Notes: generated from the sequence alone by a model not told the origin. A stretch of 39,548 nt of DNA from CAMCHP01 sp036835325 (GCA_036835325.1 DAITMF010000032.1:1-39548), one strand, 5' to 3'. Shown: positions 1 to 8,687, counted from the first letter of the stretch. Numbers and translations are program-made.

Positions 1-2
1 CC

Positions 3-10
3 TACCTTTG
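3..10 (+). promoter_or_regulatory. Bacteroidota -7 promoter element for tRNA-Leu
   Basis: TACCTTTG is an exact match to the Bacteroidota -7 consensus TAnnTTTG and lies 24 bases before the mature tRNA. The matching -33 region would be outside the window. Confidence 0.6.
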
Positions 11-34
11 CACTCCCTTAAACGAGAGGGAACC

Positions 35-116
35 GCGGGTGTGGTGAAATTGGTAGACACGCCAGACTTAGGATCTGGTGCCGCAAGGTGTGTGGGTTCG
101 AGTCCCTCCACCCGCA
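35..116 (+). tRNA. tRNA-Leu (anticodon UAG)
   Basis: The sequence folds as a class II tRNA. The 7-bp acceptor stem pairs 35-41 with 109-115 and the discriminator A is at 116. The anticodon stem CCAGA/TCTGG encloses a loop with anticodon TAG at 69-71. A long variable arm runs from 79 to 91, and the T-loop TTCGAGT is at 97-103. The long variable arm and UAG anticodon identify tRNA-Leu reading CUN codons. CCA is not encoded. One T-T mismatch is present in the T-stem (93/107). It lies 30 bases upstream of trigger factor. Confidence 0.97.
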
Positions 117-146
117 CAAAACAACATGCTGTTCTAATTCCGCATC

Positions 147-1505
147 ATGGAAATCACCACCAATAAGGTCGATGACCTTAACCTCCGGCTCGCCATTACC
201 CTTGAGCCCGCTGACTACACCACTGAATACACCGAAGCACTTAAAAGCTACCGCAAACAGGTCAAAATGCCTGGCTTCCGCCCCGGACACGTACCCATCG
301 GAATGGTGAAAAAAATGTACGGCAAGGCCCTCCTCGCCGACGAACTCAACAAGAAGCTCAACAACACCCTCTTCGATCACATCGCTACACAAAAACTCAA
401 CGTCCTCGGGCAACCACTCCCCGTTGATGAAGGTGTAGATGAAGGTGATTGGGACAATCCCGGAAGCTTCACCTTCAACTATGAGCTGGGCTTGGCACCT
501 GCGGTGGATGTCGACAAAGCCGTCAAAAACATCCCCACACGCTACAAAGTACAGGTCGACGATACCATGCTCAATGAGCACATCGAAGACCTCTCGCGCC
601 GATTCGGCACCGTCAACACCGTTGAAACCAGCGAAGACGAAGACATCCTCATGGCGACGCTCATCCAGCTAAACGCTGACAGCAGCGTTGCCGATGGAGG
701 GTTCATGAACGACGCCAGCGTCCTCATCCGAGAAATTACCGAAGAAGCTTCGAAAAAGCAACTCATCGGCATCCAAGCCGGAGCTGAAATCGACCTCAAC
801 CCGCACCACCTCACCTCCAACCACGATGACCTGGCAACCATGCTCGGCATCACCCACCACGATGTGCACCACCTTGAAGGCTTGGTGCGCATCCGCGTCA
901 GCGAAGTAAAACGCCTCGAGAAAAAAGAAGTAGGCCCCGAACTCTTCAGCATGGTGTTCGGTGAAGGCGCCGTGGAAGACGAAGCCGCTTTCCGCGAAAA
1001 ACTGCGCGAAGAACTCGCGACAATGTTCGACCGCGATGCTGAACGCCTCTTCCGCAACGAACTCTACCGCGCCATCATCGCCGGAATCGACGCTCCTCTG
1101 CCCGATGCCTTCCTAAAGCGCTGGATGAAAAGCGTGAACGAAAAGCCGCTGAGCGACGACGATATCGAAGTCCAATACCCCGAGTACGCCAAGTACGTGC
1201 GCTGGCAAATCTTCGAAGAAAACGTGATTCAAAAGCACGGCGTTGCGGTGACCCAAGACGACATCATCAACGAAGCCAAAGCACAAGTGGCCGCGCAATA
1301 CAGCCGCTATGGCATTCCGTTGAACGACGACATGCTCATGGCCTTTGCCAAAGAATCACTCAAAGACCGTGAGCAGTACGACCGCCTCCGCGACAGCCTC
1401 CGCGAAAACAAAATGTTCGAAGCCCTCATCGCTAACCTCAAGGTAAACGAGAAGGCCGTGAGCTACGACGATTTCGTGAAAGCAGCCGAAGCAGCATCGA
1501 AATAA
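147..1505 (+). CDS. tig: Trigger factor (ribosome-associated chaperone)
   Basis: This 452-residue protein is the ATP-independent chaperone that docks at the ribosomal exit tunnel and shields nascent chains. The ribosome-binding signature GFRPGHVP lies at residues 43-50, within an N-terminal domain of about 150 residues. The rest is a long, charged, mainly helical region typical of the family's C-terminal arms. The length is normal. I see no clear FKBP-like catalytic motif in the middle, so prolyl isomerase activity is doubtful, as in many Bacteroidota homologues (inference). The start is the ATG at 147, just downstream of the tRNA gene; no promoter of its own is evident, so it may be co-transcribed with the tRNA. 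Together with clpP and clpX it forms a classic folding/proteolysis cluster. Confidence 0.96.
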   Translation: MEITTNKVDDLNLRLAITLEPADYTTEYTEALKSYRKQVKMPGFRPGHVPIGMVKKMYGKALLADELNKKLNNTLFDHIATQKLNVLGQPLPVDEGVDEGDWDNPGSFTFNYELGLAPAVDVDKAVKNIPTRYKVQVDDTMLNEHIEDLSRRFGTVNTVETSEDEDILMATLIQLNADSSVADGGFMNDASVLIREITEEASKKQLIGIQAGAEIDLNPHHLTSNHDDLATMLGITHHDVHHLEGLVRIRVSEVKRLEKKEVGPELFSMVFGEGAVEDEAAFREKLREELATMFDRDAERLFRNELYRAIIAGIDAPLPDAFLKRWMKSVNEKPLSDDDIEVQYPEYAKYVRWQIFEENVIQKHGVAVTQDDIINEAKAQVAAQYSRYGIPLNDDMLMAFAKESLKDREQYDRLRDSLRENKMFEALIANLKVNEKAVSYDDFVKAAEAASK

Positions 1506-1548
1506 GACTTGTTAACGTTTCAGGGTATGCACACACTGAAATTGTGTG

Positions 1549-1556
1549 TACTTTTC
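1549..1556 (+). promoter_or_regulatory. Probable clpP -7 element
   Basis: TACTTTTC matches TAnnTTTG with one mismatch. It ends 22 bases before the clpP ATG. It follows a weak 6-bp hairpin (1531-1536/1544-1549, loop of 7) with a short T-run behind it, which might end trigger factor transcripts. The promoter position argues against an upstream GTG start at 1546. Confidence 0.4.
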
Positions 1557-1578
1557 GCCCACAGCAAACGAATATCCC

Positions 1579-2259
1579 ATGATCAACCGCAAAGAATTTG
1601 TCAAGTTCGCCGCTGACCGCCCAGGCATCACCAGCCTGGCCGCAGAAGAGGTGATCAGCCATATGTACGGCCCCGAAGGAATGACCCGCACCGTTATCGA
1701 AGAGCGCAACATGCCCTTCCGTGAGGTCGACGTTTTTTCGCGCCTGATGGCTGACCGCATCATCTTCCTCGGAACCGGAATCGACGATTACATCGCCAAC
1801 ATTGTGCAAGCTCAGCTGCTCTTCCTCGAGTCAGCCGATGCCAACAAAGACATTCAAATCTACATCAACTCCCCCGGCGGAAGCGTGTACGCAGGTTTGG
1901 GTATCTACGACACCATCCAGTACATCCGGCCGCATGTGGCAACCATCTGCACAGGTCTCGCTGCCTCAATGGGCGCAGTGCTCCTCTGCGCGGGTGAAGC
2001 CGGAAAACGCACTGCCCTCAAACACGCTCGCGTGATGATCCACCAACCGCTTGGTGGCGCTCGCGGACAAGCCTCAGACATCGAAATCACCGCGCGTGAA
2101 ATCCAAAAGCTCAAAGAAGAGCTCTACAGCATCATCGCAACACACTCGGGTCAAACCTACGAGAAGGTCTGGGGTGACAGCGACCGCGACTACTGGATGC
2201 GCGCCGTCGAAGCCAAAGAATACGGCATGATCGACGAAGTGCTCGAAAAGAAAGGCTAA
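1579..2259 (+). CDS. clpP: ATP-dependent Clp protease proteolytic subunit
   Basis: ClpP is the serine peptidase that forms the barrel degrading proteins delivered by ClpX or other Clp ATPases in the cytoplasm. With the ATG at 1579 the protein has 226 residues, normal for the family including a short propeptide-like N-terminus. The catalytic triad is visible: Ser130 in GLAASMGAV, His155 in MIHQP, and Asp204 in the DRDYWM segment. The oligomerisation region INSPGGSVYAG is intact. An upstream in-frame GTG at 1546 is unlikely because a promoter element overlaps it. The downstream neighbour is clpX, its unfoldase partner, separated by a hairpin and a new promoter. Confidence 0.97.
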   Translation: MINRKEFVKFAADRPGITSLAAEEVISHMYGPEGMTRTVIEERNMPFREVDVFSRLMADRIIFLGTGIDDYIANIVQAQLLFLESADANKDIQIYINSPGGSVYAGLGIYDTIQYIRPHVATICTGLAASMGAVLLCAGEAGKRTALKHARVMIHQPLGGARGQASDIEITAREIQKLKEELYSIIATHSGQTYEKVWGDSDRDYWMRAVEAKEYGMIDEVLEKKG

Positions 2260-2281
2260 TCGCCATCACCAACGAAAATCG

Positions 2282-2289
2282 TATCTTTG
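2282..2289 (+). promoter_or_regulatory. Probable clpX -7 element
   Basis: TATCTTTG is an exact match to TAnnTTTG and lies 77 bases before the clpX start. Its last base is also the first base of the terminator-like hairpin at 2289-2317, so transcription from here would begin inside the hairpin and weaken its 5' arm. Confidence 0.5.
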
Positions 2290-2325
2290 TGGGCTGTCTG
2301 AACTACAGGCAGCCCACTTTGTTTT
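2289..2325 (+). terminator. Terminator-like hairpin between clpP and clpX
   Basis: A 12-bp stem (2289-2300 with 2306-2317, one G-T wobble, loop AACTA) is followed by TTTGTTTT. Only transcripts arriving from clpP contain the full stem, so it probably terminates clpP. Confidence 0.6.
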
Positions 2326-2366
2326 GATAGCGCCCACGGCTCTGCCGGCGCACCAAGAACACCACT

Positions 2367-3599
2367 ATGGCCGAACGAGATATCAGTTGTTCATTTTGCG
2401 GACGAAAGAAAAGCGAAGTCGACATCCTCATCGCAGGCATCACCGGTCACATTTGCAACCATTGCATTGACCAAGCCTCCAGCATCGTAAAGGAAGAAAT
2501 CGCCCAACGAAGCACCACACGCGTTGAGGCCAGCTTGACCGTTCAAAAACCCGTCGATATCAAACGCTTCCTCGATGAATACGTCATCGGTCAAGACGAA
2601 GCCAAGAAGGTGCTCAGCGTAGCCGTGTACAACCACTACAAGCGCCTCCTCCAGCCCAAAAACAAGACCAACGACGTCGAAATCGAAAAGTCGAACATCA
2701 TGCTCGTGGGCGAAACCGGTACCGGAAAAACCCTATTGGCCAAAAGCATCGCCCGATTGCTCAACGTGCCCTTCTGCATCGCTGACGCCACCATTTTGAC
2801 CGAAGCCGGCTACGTGGGTGAAGACGTTGAAAGCGTGCTGTCGCGCTTGCTTCAAGCAGCAGATTACGACGTTAGCGCCGCCGAACGCGGAATCGTGTTC
2901 ATCGATGAAATCGATAAAATTGCGCGCAAAAGCGACAATCCCTCCATCACCCGCGATGTGAGCGGTGAAGGCGTGCAACAAGCACTCCTCAAACTCCTCG
3001 AAGGCTCAATCGTGAACGTGCCTCCGCAAGGCGGCCGCAAACACCCCGAGCAAAAACTCATCCAGGTCGATACCAAAAATGTACTCTTCATTTGCGGAGG
3101 TGCCTTCGACGGCATCCAACGCATCATCGAACGCCGCATCAAAACCTCAGCCATCGGCTACGGAAGCCACAGCGCCGAACTCGCCGATGACGACAACGTG
3201 CTCCGCTTCGTTGCGCCCTCCGACCTGCGCAGTTTTGGTTTGATTCCCGAGCTCTTGGGCCGTTTCCCGGTGGTTTCGCACCTCAACCCGCTCGATGCGG
3301 ATACCCTACGTCGCATCCTCACCGAACCCAAAAATGCGCTCATCAAACAGTACGTCAAACTGTTTGACATCGACAACATCAAACTGAGCTTCGAAAAAGA
3401 CGTCCTCGACTTCATCGTCGAAAAAGCGGTCGAATACAAACTCGGTGCACGCGGCCTCCGCTCCATCTGCGAAGCCATCATGACCGATGCGATGTTCGAA
3501 CTGCCCGGTGCCGGCACTCCACAAGAGCTCCGAATCACCCTCGACTACGCGCAAGAGAAATTCAGCAAATCAAAAATCAGCAAGCTCAAAGTCGCGTAA
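2367..3599 (+). CDS. clpX: ATP-dependent Clp protease ATP-binding subunit ClpX
   Basis: ClpX is the hexameric AAA+ unfoldase that recognises tagged substrates and threads them into ClpP. The 410-residue protein has the N-terminal zinc-binding domain with Cys8, Cys11, Cys30 and Cys33. It also has Walker A GETGTGKT (115-122), the pore loop GYVGEDVE (148-155), Walker B IVFIDE (176-181), and the C-terminal small domain with the GARGLRSICE sensor-2 region. All key residues are present and the length is standard. The start at 2367 places the zinc finger immediately at the N-terminus. It has its own promoter element and a 5' leader of about 70 bases that begins inside a hairpin. Confidence 0.98.
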   Translation: MAERDISCSFCGRKKSEVDILIAGITGHICNHCIDQASSIVKEEIAQRSTTRVEASLTVQKPVDIKRFLDEYVIGQDEAKKVLSVAVYNHYKRLLQPKNKTNDVEIEKSNIMLVGETGTGKTLLAKSIARLLNVPFCIADATILTEAGYVGEDVESVLSRLLQAADYDVSAAERGIVFIDEIDKIARKSDNPSITRDVSGEGVQQALLKLLEGSIVNVPPQGGRKHPEQKLIQVDTKNVLFICGGAFDGIQRIIERRIKTSAIGYGSHSAELADDDNVLRFVAPSDLRSFGLIPELLGRFPVVSHLNPLDADTLRRILTEPKNALIKQYVKLFDIDNIKLSFEKDVLDFIVEKAVEYKLGARGLRSICEAIMTDAMFELPGAGTPQELRITLDYAQEKFSKSKISKLKVA

Positions 3600-3632
3600 A
3601 AGCGACAGTGACGCCTCCGCATTCGCCTAGCC

Positions 3633-3890
3633 ATGAAGACGCGTCATTTCATCAACTTACTGATTCTGTTGACCTTCGTGAGCATGATTATGTTCTGGCT
3701 TACACGCTATTCCGTGTTCAATGACCACGTATCGCTCGAGTACGAAGACTGGGCCCGAGGCGCACTCGTTGAAGACGATCATGAATTCAGCAGCTCAACC
3801 ACCTTCTGGGCCATTTGCTCAAGCATTGGCCTTGTAAGTTTGCTGGTCATTGGCCTCTACCGCATGGCTTCGCGCTTCTACCGTTTATGA
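3633..3890 (+). CDS. Small two-helix membrane protein, unknown function
   Basis: An 85-residue protein, not recognised. It has two hydrophobic segments (about residues 7-24 and 60-78) separated by an acidic stretch rich in Asp and Glu (LEYEDWARGALVEDDHE), which suggests an inner-membrane hairpin with a charged loop. It begins 33 bases after clpX on the same strand and is probably co-transcribed with it. Its stop codon (3888-3890) is followed directly by a T-run/hairpin/GATG repeat copy. The hydrophobic layout, operon-like spacing and ATG support a real gene; the function cannot be read from the sequence. Confidence 0.65.
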   Translation: MKTRHFINLLILLTFVSMIMFWLTRYSVFNDHVSLEYEDWARGALVEDDHEFSSSTTFWAICSSIGLVSLLVIGLYRMASRFYRL

Positions 3891-3909
3891 TTTTCGCCTT
3901 CGGCGGATG
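3891..3909 (+). repeat. T-run/hairpin/GATG repeat copy
   Basis: TTTT, then a CGCC-TTC-GGCG mini-hairpin, then GATG. It starts at the first base after the stop codon of the small membrane protein gene. Confidence 0.5.
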
Positions 3910-3939
3910 TCAACCGTGAACCGTCAACCCATTTTGGTG

Positions 3940-3947
3940 TTACTTTG
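3940..3947 (+). promoter_or_regulatory. Probable ispG -7 element
   Basis: TTACTTTG matches TAnnTTTG with one mismatch and ends 17 bases before the ispG ATG, predicting a leader of only about 13 bases. Confidence 0.4.
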
Positions 3948-3964
3948 TACGGCACGAATACCTT

Positions 3965-5905
3965 ATGAAACAGCACCGCCCCTATTGCAACAGTTTGTAC
4001 GGCTACAGCCGGTTCCAAACGCGTGAAGTGAACATCGGAAGCGTTCGGATGGGCGGCAACAACCCCATCCGACTCCAGTCGATGACCACCACCGACACCA
4101 TGGATACGGAGGGCACCATCGAGCAGTCAATTCGCATGATCGATGCCGGCTGCGAACTCGTCCGCATCACCGCTCCTAGCAAGAAGGAAGCTGAAAACCT
4201 CGCTGCCATCAAAGCCGGCCTCAAAGCCCGCGGCTACGAAACGCCGCTGGTAGCCGACATTCACTTCACGCCCAATGCGGCCGAAGTCGCCGCCGAATAC
4301 ATCGAAAAGGTGCGCGTGAATCCGGGCAACTACGCCGATAAGAAACGCTTCGAAACCATCGAATACACCGACGACAGCTACACAGCCGAACTCGAACGCA
4401 TACGCGAAAAATTTACACCGCTTGTGCTCAAGTGCAAAGCCCTTGGGCGTGCCATGCGCATCGGCACCAACCACGGTTCGTTGAGCGACCGCATTCTTTC
4501 GCGCTACGGCGACACGCCGCTTGGCATGGTTGAATCGGCGATGGAGTTCATCCGCATCTGCCGCGACCACGATTACCACGACCTCGTCATCAGCATGAAG
4601 GCCAGCAACGCCCAAGTGATGGTACAGGCCTACCGTTTGCTCGTGGCCACCATGATGGAGCAAGGCATGAGCTACCCTCTTCACCTCGGCGTTACCGAGG
4701 CTGGAGATGGCGAAGACGGCCGCATCAAATCAGCCGTGGGCATCGGCACCTTGCTTGAAGACGGTTTGGGCGATACCATTCGCGTTTCGCTTACCGAAGC
4801 GCCCGAAGCCGAAATCCCCGTGGCTGCCATGCTGGCCGAGCGTTACACCCTGCGCGATGCGCACGCAACGGTGCCGGCAGTGGCTCCGGCGGTCAATCCG
4901 TTTGAGTACCACCGTCGTGATACCCGCGAAGTGCTCACCATCGGCAAGCCGCAGGTACCCCGCGTGGTCATCGACCTAAGCCACCGCGACACCATCACTC
5001 CGGCGACCTTGTTCGCCATGGGCTACAATTACAGCGTGCCCCTCGACAAATGGAACATGAGCGACCTCGCTTGTGACTTCATTTTCACCGGCGACAGCGG
5101 CCTCGACTTCGAAATCCCGGGAACCTTGGGCGTCATCCAACACGCCGATGCCTGGATGGAATCACCCAACAAGGTGCGTCATTATCCGCTGTTCTCTGCA
5201 AAGGTCTACCTCGCTGCACCTGAACTCCACGCTCAACTCAACTTCGTTGAGGCTTCGATTCGCGACCTCACTCCAACGCTCATCGACATGCTCAAGGCCG
5301 ACAAAACCGCAGTGTTGGTGCTCACCACCACCCATGCCCACGGCATGGCTGAACAGCGGGCGGCATTCTTTCGGTTAATCCACGCCAAATGCGACGTACC
5401 GGTCATCATCCAGCGCAGCTACAGCCAACTCGATGAAGACCGTTTTATGCTGTACAGTTCAACAGATTTCGGCGGACTGCTCCTTGATGGTTTGGGCGAT
5501 GGTGTTTGGACGGTAGCGCCATCCATCCCCTTGCAAATCGTGAACCGCACGGCATTCGGCATTCTTCAAGCCACGCGCACACGCATCTCCAAAACCGAGT
5601 ACATCTCGTGCCCCAGCTGCGGACGAACACTGTTTGACCTTCAGGAAACCACTGCAAAAATCCGCGCAGCGACAAGCCATTTGAAAGGCGTGAAAATTGG
5701 CATCATGGGCTGCATCGTCAACGGCCCCGGAGAGATGGCTGATGCCGATTACGGCTACGTAGGCACCGGACCCGGCAAAATCAGTCTTTACAAAGAGAAA
5801 GAAGTCGTGCGCAAAAACGTGCCTGAAGAGCAAGCCGTTCAAGCGCTGATTGACCTCATCCGCGAGCACGGCGATTGGGTTGAAGTACCTGCTGAGCTTA
5901 CCTAA
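3965..5905 (+). CDS. ispG: 4-hydroxy-3-methylbut-2-enyl-diphosphate synthase, long form
   Basis: IspG (GcpE) is the [4Fe-4S] enzyme that converts MEcPP to HMBPP in the methylerythritol phosphate pathway of isoprenoid synthesis. The protein has 646 residues, much longer than the ~370 of the Escherichia coli enzyme. It is the three-domain form known from Bacteroidota, Chlamydiae and plants, with a large middle insertion (roughly residues 280-530) between the TIM barrel and the iron-sulphur domain. Cluster ligands are Cys549, Cys552 (CPSCG) and Cys583 (GIMGCIVNGPGE), with the family Glu at 590. The 3' end overlaps the convergent PhoD-like gene by 8 bases. A polyprenyl synthase encoded nearby uses products of the pathway this enzyme feeds. 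Confidence 0.97.
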   Translation: MKQHRPYCNSLYGYSRFQTREVNIGSVRMGGNNPIRLQSMTTTDTMDTEGTIEQSIRMIDAGCELVRITAPSKKEAENLAAIKAGLKARGYETPLVADIHFTPNAAEVAAEYIEKVRVNPGNYADKKRFETIEYTDDSYTAELERIREKFTPLVLKCKALGRAMRIGTNHGSLSDRILSRYGDTPLGMVESAMEFIRICRDHDYHDLVISMKASNAQVMVQAYRLLVATMMEQGMSYPLHLGVTEAGDGEDGRIKSAVGIGTLLEDGLGDTIRVSLTEAPEAEIPVAAMLAERYTLRDAHATVPAVAPAVNPFEYHRRDTREVLTIGKPQVPRVVIDLSHRDTITPATLFAMGYNYSVPLDKWNMSDLACDFIFTGDSGLDFEIPGTLGVIQHADAWMESPNKVRHYPLFSAKVYLAAPELHAQLNFVEASIRDLTPTLIDMLKADKTAVLVLTTTHAHGMAEQRAAFFRLIHAKCDVPVIIQRSYSQLDEDRFMLYSSTDFGGLLLDGLGDGVWTVAPSIPLQIVNRTAFGILQATRTRISKTEYISCPSCGRTLFDLQETTAKIRAATSHLKGVKIGIMGCIVNGPGEMADADYGYVGTGPGKISLYKEKEVVRKNVPEEQAVQALIDLIREHGDWVEVPAELT

Positions 5906-7436
5906 GTTTCTCAGCTTTTTCAACACGGCCATTGAACGGCAACACCGCTTGCCAAGGAGTGCGTTGCTCCAAATTCCGTTTATAAGGGTTCTTGGTGTAG
6001 TACCACGTGGCGGTAGCGCTTTCATCGTTCAATTCGATCAGCATATAGCCGTGATCAACGACATTGCGGTACTGAACATGCGGATTTCGTCGTTGGGAAG
6101 CAAGGTAGCTACCGGCAAGTTTACCGAGGAAGCGCCCAAAGAGTTCGTCAACATTGAATGAAGAAACGCTTTGGCACACGAATTCTGCTCCGTGCACCAT
6201 CGACTCACCCTTTTTACGGTACACCTCTTTATCGCGTGGCGCTTTGGTCAACTCAAGCGCCCAGGCCATGTGGATGTCACCGGTAAGCACCACCACATTG
6301 CGAACCGAGTGCGTTTCCAAGGTATCAAAAATCTGCTTTCGGTTCGCCGGAAAGCCATCCCACGCATCGGTATTGATGCGTTTATCGCGCGCCAAACGGC
6401 CCAGATCAACCGGCGCAAACATCACGTTGTTTCCCACCAACTTCCACCGTGCACCACTGTCGCGGAGCCATTCGGTAAGCTGTGCCGTTTGCTCAGGCCC
6501 CAACTTGGTGCGCTCAGGGTTGTGCAGCTCAGGGTCGCGGTAGTTCTTTACCGGAGGGTCGCGCTCAAGACGTCCGTCAATCATAAACAGCTCTGCCAAC
6601 GAACCGAAGCCAAACTGCCGAACAACGGTGCTGTTGGCGGCCGTCATCACCGGAATCCATTCGAAGTACGCAGCCATTGCCGTAGCCTTGCGAAGCTCCC
6701 AAGGCCCGTCATTCACACGATGCCAGCCTGCTCCTTCGCGGTGGCTGTCGTTGGCGAATTCGTGATCGTCCCAAATGGCAATCATGGGGTGCAATCGGTG
6801 CAGCTCGCGCAAATCGGGGTCAAGGCGGTACTGCGCATAGCGGGTGCGGTAATCGTACTCGGTTACAATGGTGTGCGGAGGCAAATGTGGCCGCGATTTA
6901 GACCTGTTTGATCCCTGTTCGTAGATGTAATCGCCCAAATGAATCACGGCGTCGATGTCATCGCGCTCAGCAATGAGGGCATAGCCGTTGTAGTACCGGT
7001 CGCCGTACTGCGCGCAACTGACCACTGCGAAGCGCAGCTCTGACGGATTCTCCGGAGCGGTGCGCGTGCGGCCTACTTCAGAAACCGCTCCGCCATCGGT
7101 TGAAAAACGGTAATAATAGCGCGTGCCGGGCGAAAGTCTTACGGGTTCAACGAGCACGGTAAACCCGTTTGCGGCTGATACCTCTACGGAGCCGCTGTCA
7201 ACCGTTGCGGTAAACAAACTGTCAAGCGCAACCGCATAGTTCACTGTGACCACACTATCGCCCTCTTTGGGCAGGTACTTCGTCCACAACACCACCGCCG
7301 TTGGCCGCGGGTCACCGGAGGCCACGCCAAAGGCGAAACTGCCGGGGGTCAAGCCCTCCAATACCTCATCGTGGTACAGTTTTTGTGCACCTGCAATAAG
7401 CGGTAAAAAAGCCACGAGCAGCACGGTCATTCTCAT
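5898..7436 (-). CDS. PhoD-like alkaline phosphatase/phosphodiesterase, exported
   Basis: A 512-residue protein of the PhoD family of metal-dependent phosphatases and phosphodiesterases that scavenge phosphate outside the cytoplasm. A signal peptide (MRMTVLLVAFLPLIAGAQ) is followed by a PhoD-type N-terminal beta-sandwich (GVASGDPRPTAVVLWTK) and the metallophosphatase core, with the motifs HLGDYIYEQG, WDDHEFANDS and LTGDIHMAWALEL. I chose the ATG at 7436 because it begins the signal peptide and because a -7 element lies just upstream. ATG 7430 is an alternative, and a longer open frame to 7601 would bury the signal peptide and overlap nadD. The gene follows nadD in the same direction but probably has its own promoter. 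Confidence 0.9.
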   Translation of the reverse strand: MRMTVLLVAFLPLIAGAQKLYHDEVLEGLTPGSFAFGVASGDPRPTAVVLWTKYLPKEGDSVVTVNYAVALDSLFTATVDSGSVEVSAANGFTVLVEPVRLSPGTRYYYRFSTDGGAVSEVGRTRTAPENPSELRFAVVSCAQYGDRYYNGYALIAERDDIDAVIHLGDYIYEQGSNRSKSRPHLPPHTIVTEYDYRTRYAQYRLDPDLRELHRLHPMIAIWDDHEFANDSHREGAGWHRVNDGPWELRKATAMAAYFEWIPVMTAANSTVVRQFGFGSLAELFMIDGRLERDPPVKNYRDPELHNPERTKLGPEQTAQLTEWLRDSGARWKLVGNNVMFAPVDLGRLARDKRINTDAWDGFPANRKQIFDTLETHSVRNVVVLTGDIHMAWALELTKAPRDKEVYRKKGESMVHGAEFVCQSVSSFNVDELFGRFLGKLAGSYLASQRRNPHVQYRNVVDHGYMLIELNDESATATWYYTKNPYKRNLEQRTPWQAVLPFNGRVEKAEKLR

Positions 7437-7440
7437 GCTG

Positions 7441-7448
7441 CAAGTATA
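7441..7448 (-). promoter_or_regulatory. Probable -7 element of the PhoD-like gene
   Basis: On the minus strand TATACTTG reads from 7448 to 7441, one mismatch from TAnnTTTG. Its last base is 5 bases before the ATG at 7436, so the mRNA would be leaderless or nearly so. ATG 7430 would give a leader of about 6 bases. Confidence 0.4.
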
Positions 7449-7457
7449 CTTTGTTGC

Positions 7458-7479
7458 TTTTTTTCTTGGGGATGGATGG
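7458..7479 (+). repeat. T-run/GGATGGATG repeat copy
   Basis: T7 followed by CTTGG and GGATGGATG (9-mer at 7470-7478). It lies in the nadD/PhoD intergenic gap, so no coding constraint explains it. Confidence 0.5.
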
Positions 7480-7503
7480 CCAATTGGTGACAAAAACTTC
7501 ATG

Positions 7504-8109
7504 TCAATCCTCCGGCGATTCGTAGAGGTAATTGTTGCTGATGTAGTTGATGACCTCATCGGGCACGAGGTAGCGGATGTCTTTGCGGTCGCGGATGGCA
7601 TTGCGCAAAAAAGTCGATGAGATCCGAATCATGGGGGCATCGACCAAGGTAACGCGCGCCTGATTTACGGATGGATCAACCCCATTACCGCTTTCGCCTT
7701 CGGTGGTGTCACGCGGGTACACAAAGAGGTCGTAATTGGCGCAAAGGCGCTCATATTCGCGCCATTTGTGTAGGCTGCGCAGGTTGTCTTCGCCCATGAT
7801 CAATACAAATTCGGTGTCGGGATGGGTTTCACCAAGGTAGTCAAGGGTGTTGATCGTGTAGTTCGGCTGCGGCAGATCAAACTCAATGTCGCTCGCAAAC
7901 AAGCGCGAGTTGTCAAGAATGGCCAAGCGCACCATTTGCAAGCGGTGTTCATCGGGCATCAACTCTGTGCGCTCTTTGAGCGGATTGTGTGGAGTCACTA
8001 CAATCCACACTTCATCGAGGTCAGTGTGGTGCGCCATGAAGTTGGCGATGACCAAGTGCCCAATGTGAATCGGGTTGAAGGTGCCGAAGTAAAGTCCTAC
8101 ACGCTTCAT
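7504..8109 (-). CDS. nadD: Nicotinate-nucleotide adenylyltransferase
   Basis: NadD transfers AMP from ATP to nicotinate mononucleotide to form deamido-NAD in cytoplasmic NAD synthesis. The 201-residue protein has the nucleotidyltransferase signature GTFNPIHIGH (residues 9-18) and the second motif ISSTFLR (163-169). The length is standard. The start ATG overlaps the gmk stop codon by 4 bases, indicating translational coupling in a yicC-gmk-nadD operon, an arrangement commonly seen in Bacteroidota. Confidence 0.97.
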   Translation of the reverse strand: MKRVGLYFGTFNPIHIGHLVIANFMAHHTDLDEVWIVVTPHNPLKERTELMPDEHRLQMVRLAILDNSRLFASDIEFDLPQPNYTINTLDYLGETHPDTEFVLIMGEDNLRSLHKWREYERLCANYDLFVYPRDTTEGESGNGVDPSVNQARVTLVDAPMIRISSTFLRNAIRDRKDIRYLVPDEVINYISNNYLYESPED

Positions 8110-8687
8110 CCTTCCAAAAAATCATGCACCAAACGTTCGATTTCGGTCTTGGCGACGTCAAGCCGATCGTTGATGAGTTGCACATCAAAACGCGGCGCAT
8201 AGGTCAGTTCACGGCTGGCTTTGGCCATTCGCCGCGCAATGTTTTCATCGGTTTCAGTGCCGCGAGCCCGCAGGCGGCTCTCGAGTGCATCGAGCGACGG
8301 CGGCATCACAAACACCGACAATGCGCGCTCGCCAAAGGCCTTTTTCAGGTTTACACCGCCTTCAACATCAACATCGAACACCACTGTTTTTCCGCTGGCC
8401 CAAAGGCGTTCAATTTCAGCTTTGAGGGTGCCATAGTACTGGTCGGTATACACCTCCTCCCACTCTACAAATGCGTTGGCATTCACTTTCTCGCGGAAGG
8501 CAACGGGCGACAAGAAGTAGTAATCAACCCCGTGTTGCTCTTGTCCTCTCGGAGCGCGACTGGTCGCCGAAACCGAGAAGGCCAAGTCATTTCGGCACCC
8601 GAGCACATGGCGCACCAGGGTGGTTTTTCCGGCGCCCGAAGGCGCGGAGAAAATGATGCATTTGCCGTTGATCTCGTCAGAGGACAT
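8106..8687 (-). CDS. gmk: Guanylate kinase
   Basis: Guanylate kinase phosphorylates GMP (and dGMP) to the diphosphate using ATP. The 193-residue protein has the P-loop SGAGKT (17-22) and the GMP-binding region typical of the family (SATSRAPRGQEQHGVDYYF). The Phe/Tyr-rich lid region and C-terminal helix are also typical. The start ATG at 8687 overlaps the end of yicC by 11 bases, and the stop overlaps nadD by 4 bases, so the three genes are tightly packed. Confidence 0.97.
   Translation of the reverse strand: MSSDEINGKCIIFSAPSGAGKTTLVRHVLGCRNDLAFSVSATSRAPRGQEQHGVDYYFLSPVAFREKVNANAFVEWEEVYTDQYYGTLKAEIERLWASGKTVVFDVDVEGGVNLKKAFGERALSVFVMPPSLDALESRLRARGTETDENIARRMAKASRELTYAPRFDVQLINDRLDVAKTEIERLVHDFLEG

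Noticed and set aside
18..581. 187-residue minus-strand open frame across the tRNA and trigger factor
   Set aside because: It overlaps the tRNA gene and the conserved start of trigger factor.
3965..5905. IspG insertion as a possible gene fusion or assembly error
   Set aside because: The long three-domain IspG is the normal form in Bacteroidota, Chlamydiae and plants, and the frame and iron-sulphur motifs are intact.
7437..7601. Upstream start of the PhoD-like gene at 7601
   Set aside because: It would bury the signal peptide and overlap the end of nadD; the extra residues have no homology-like features.
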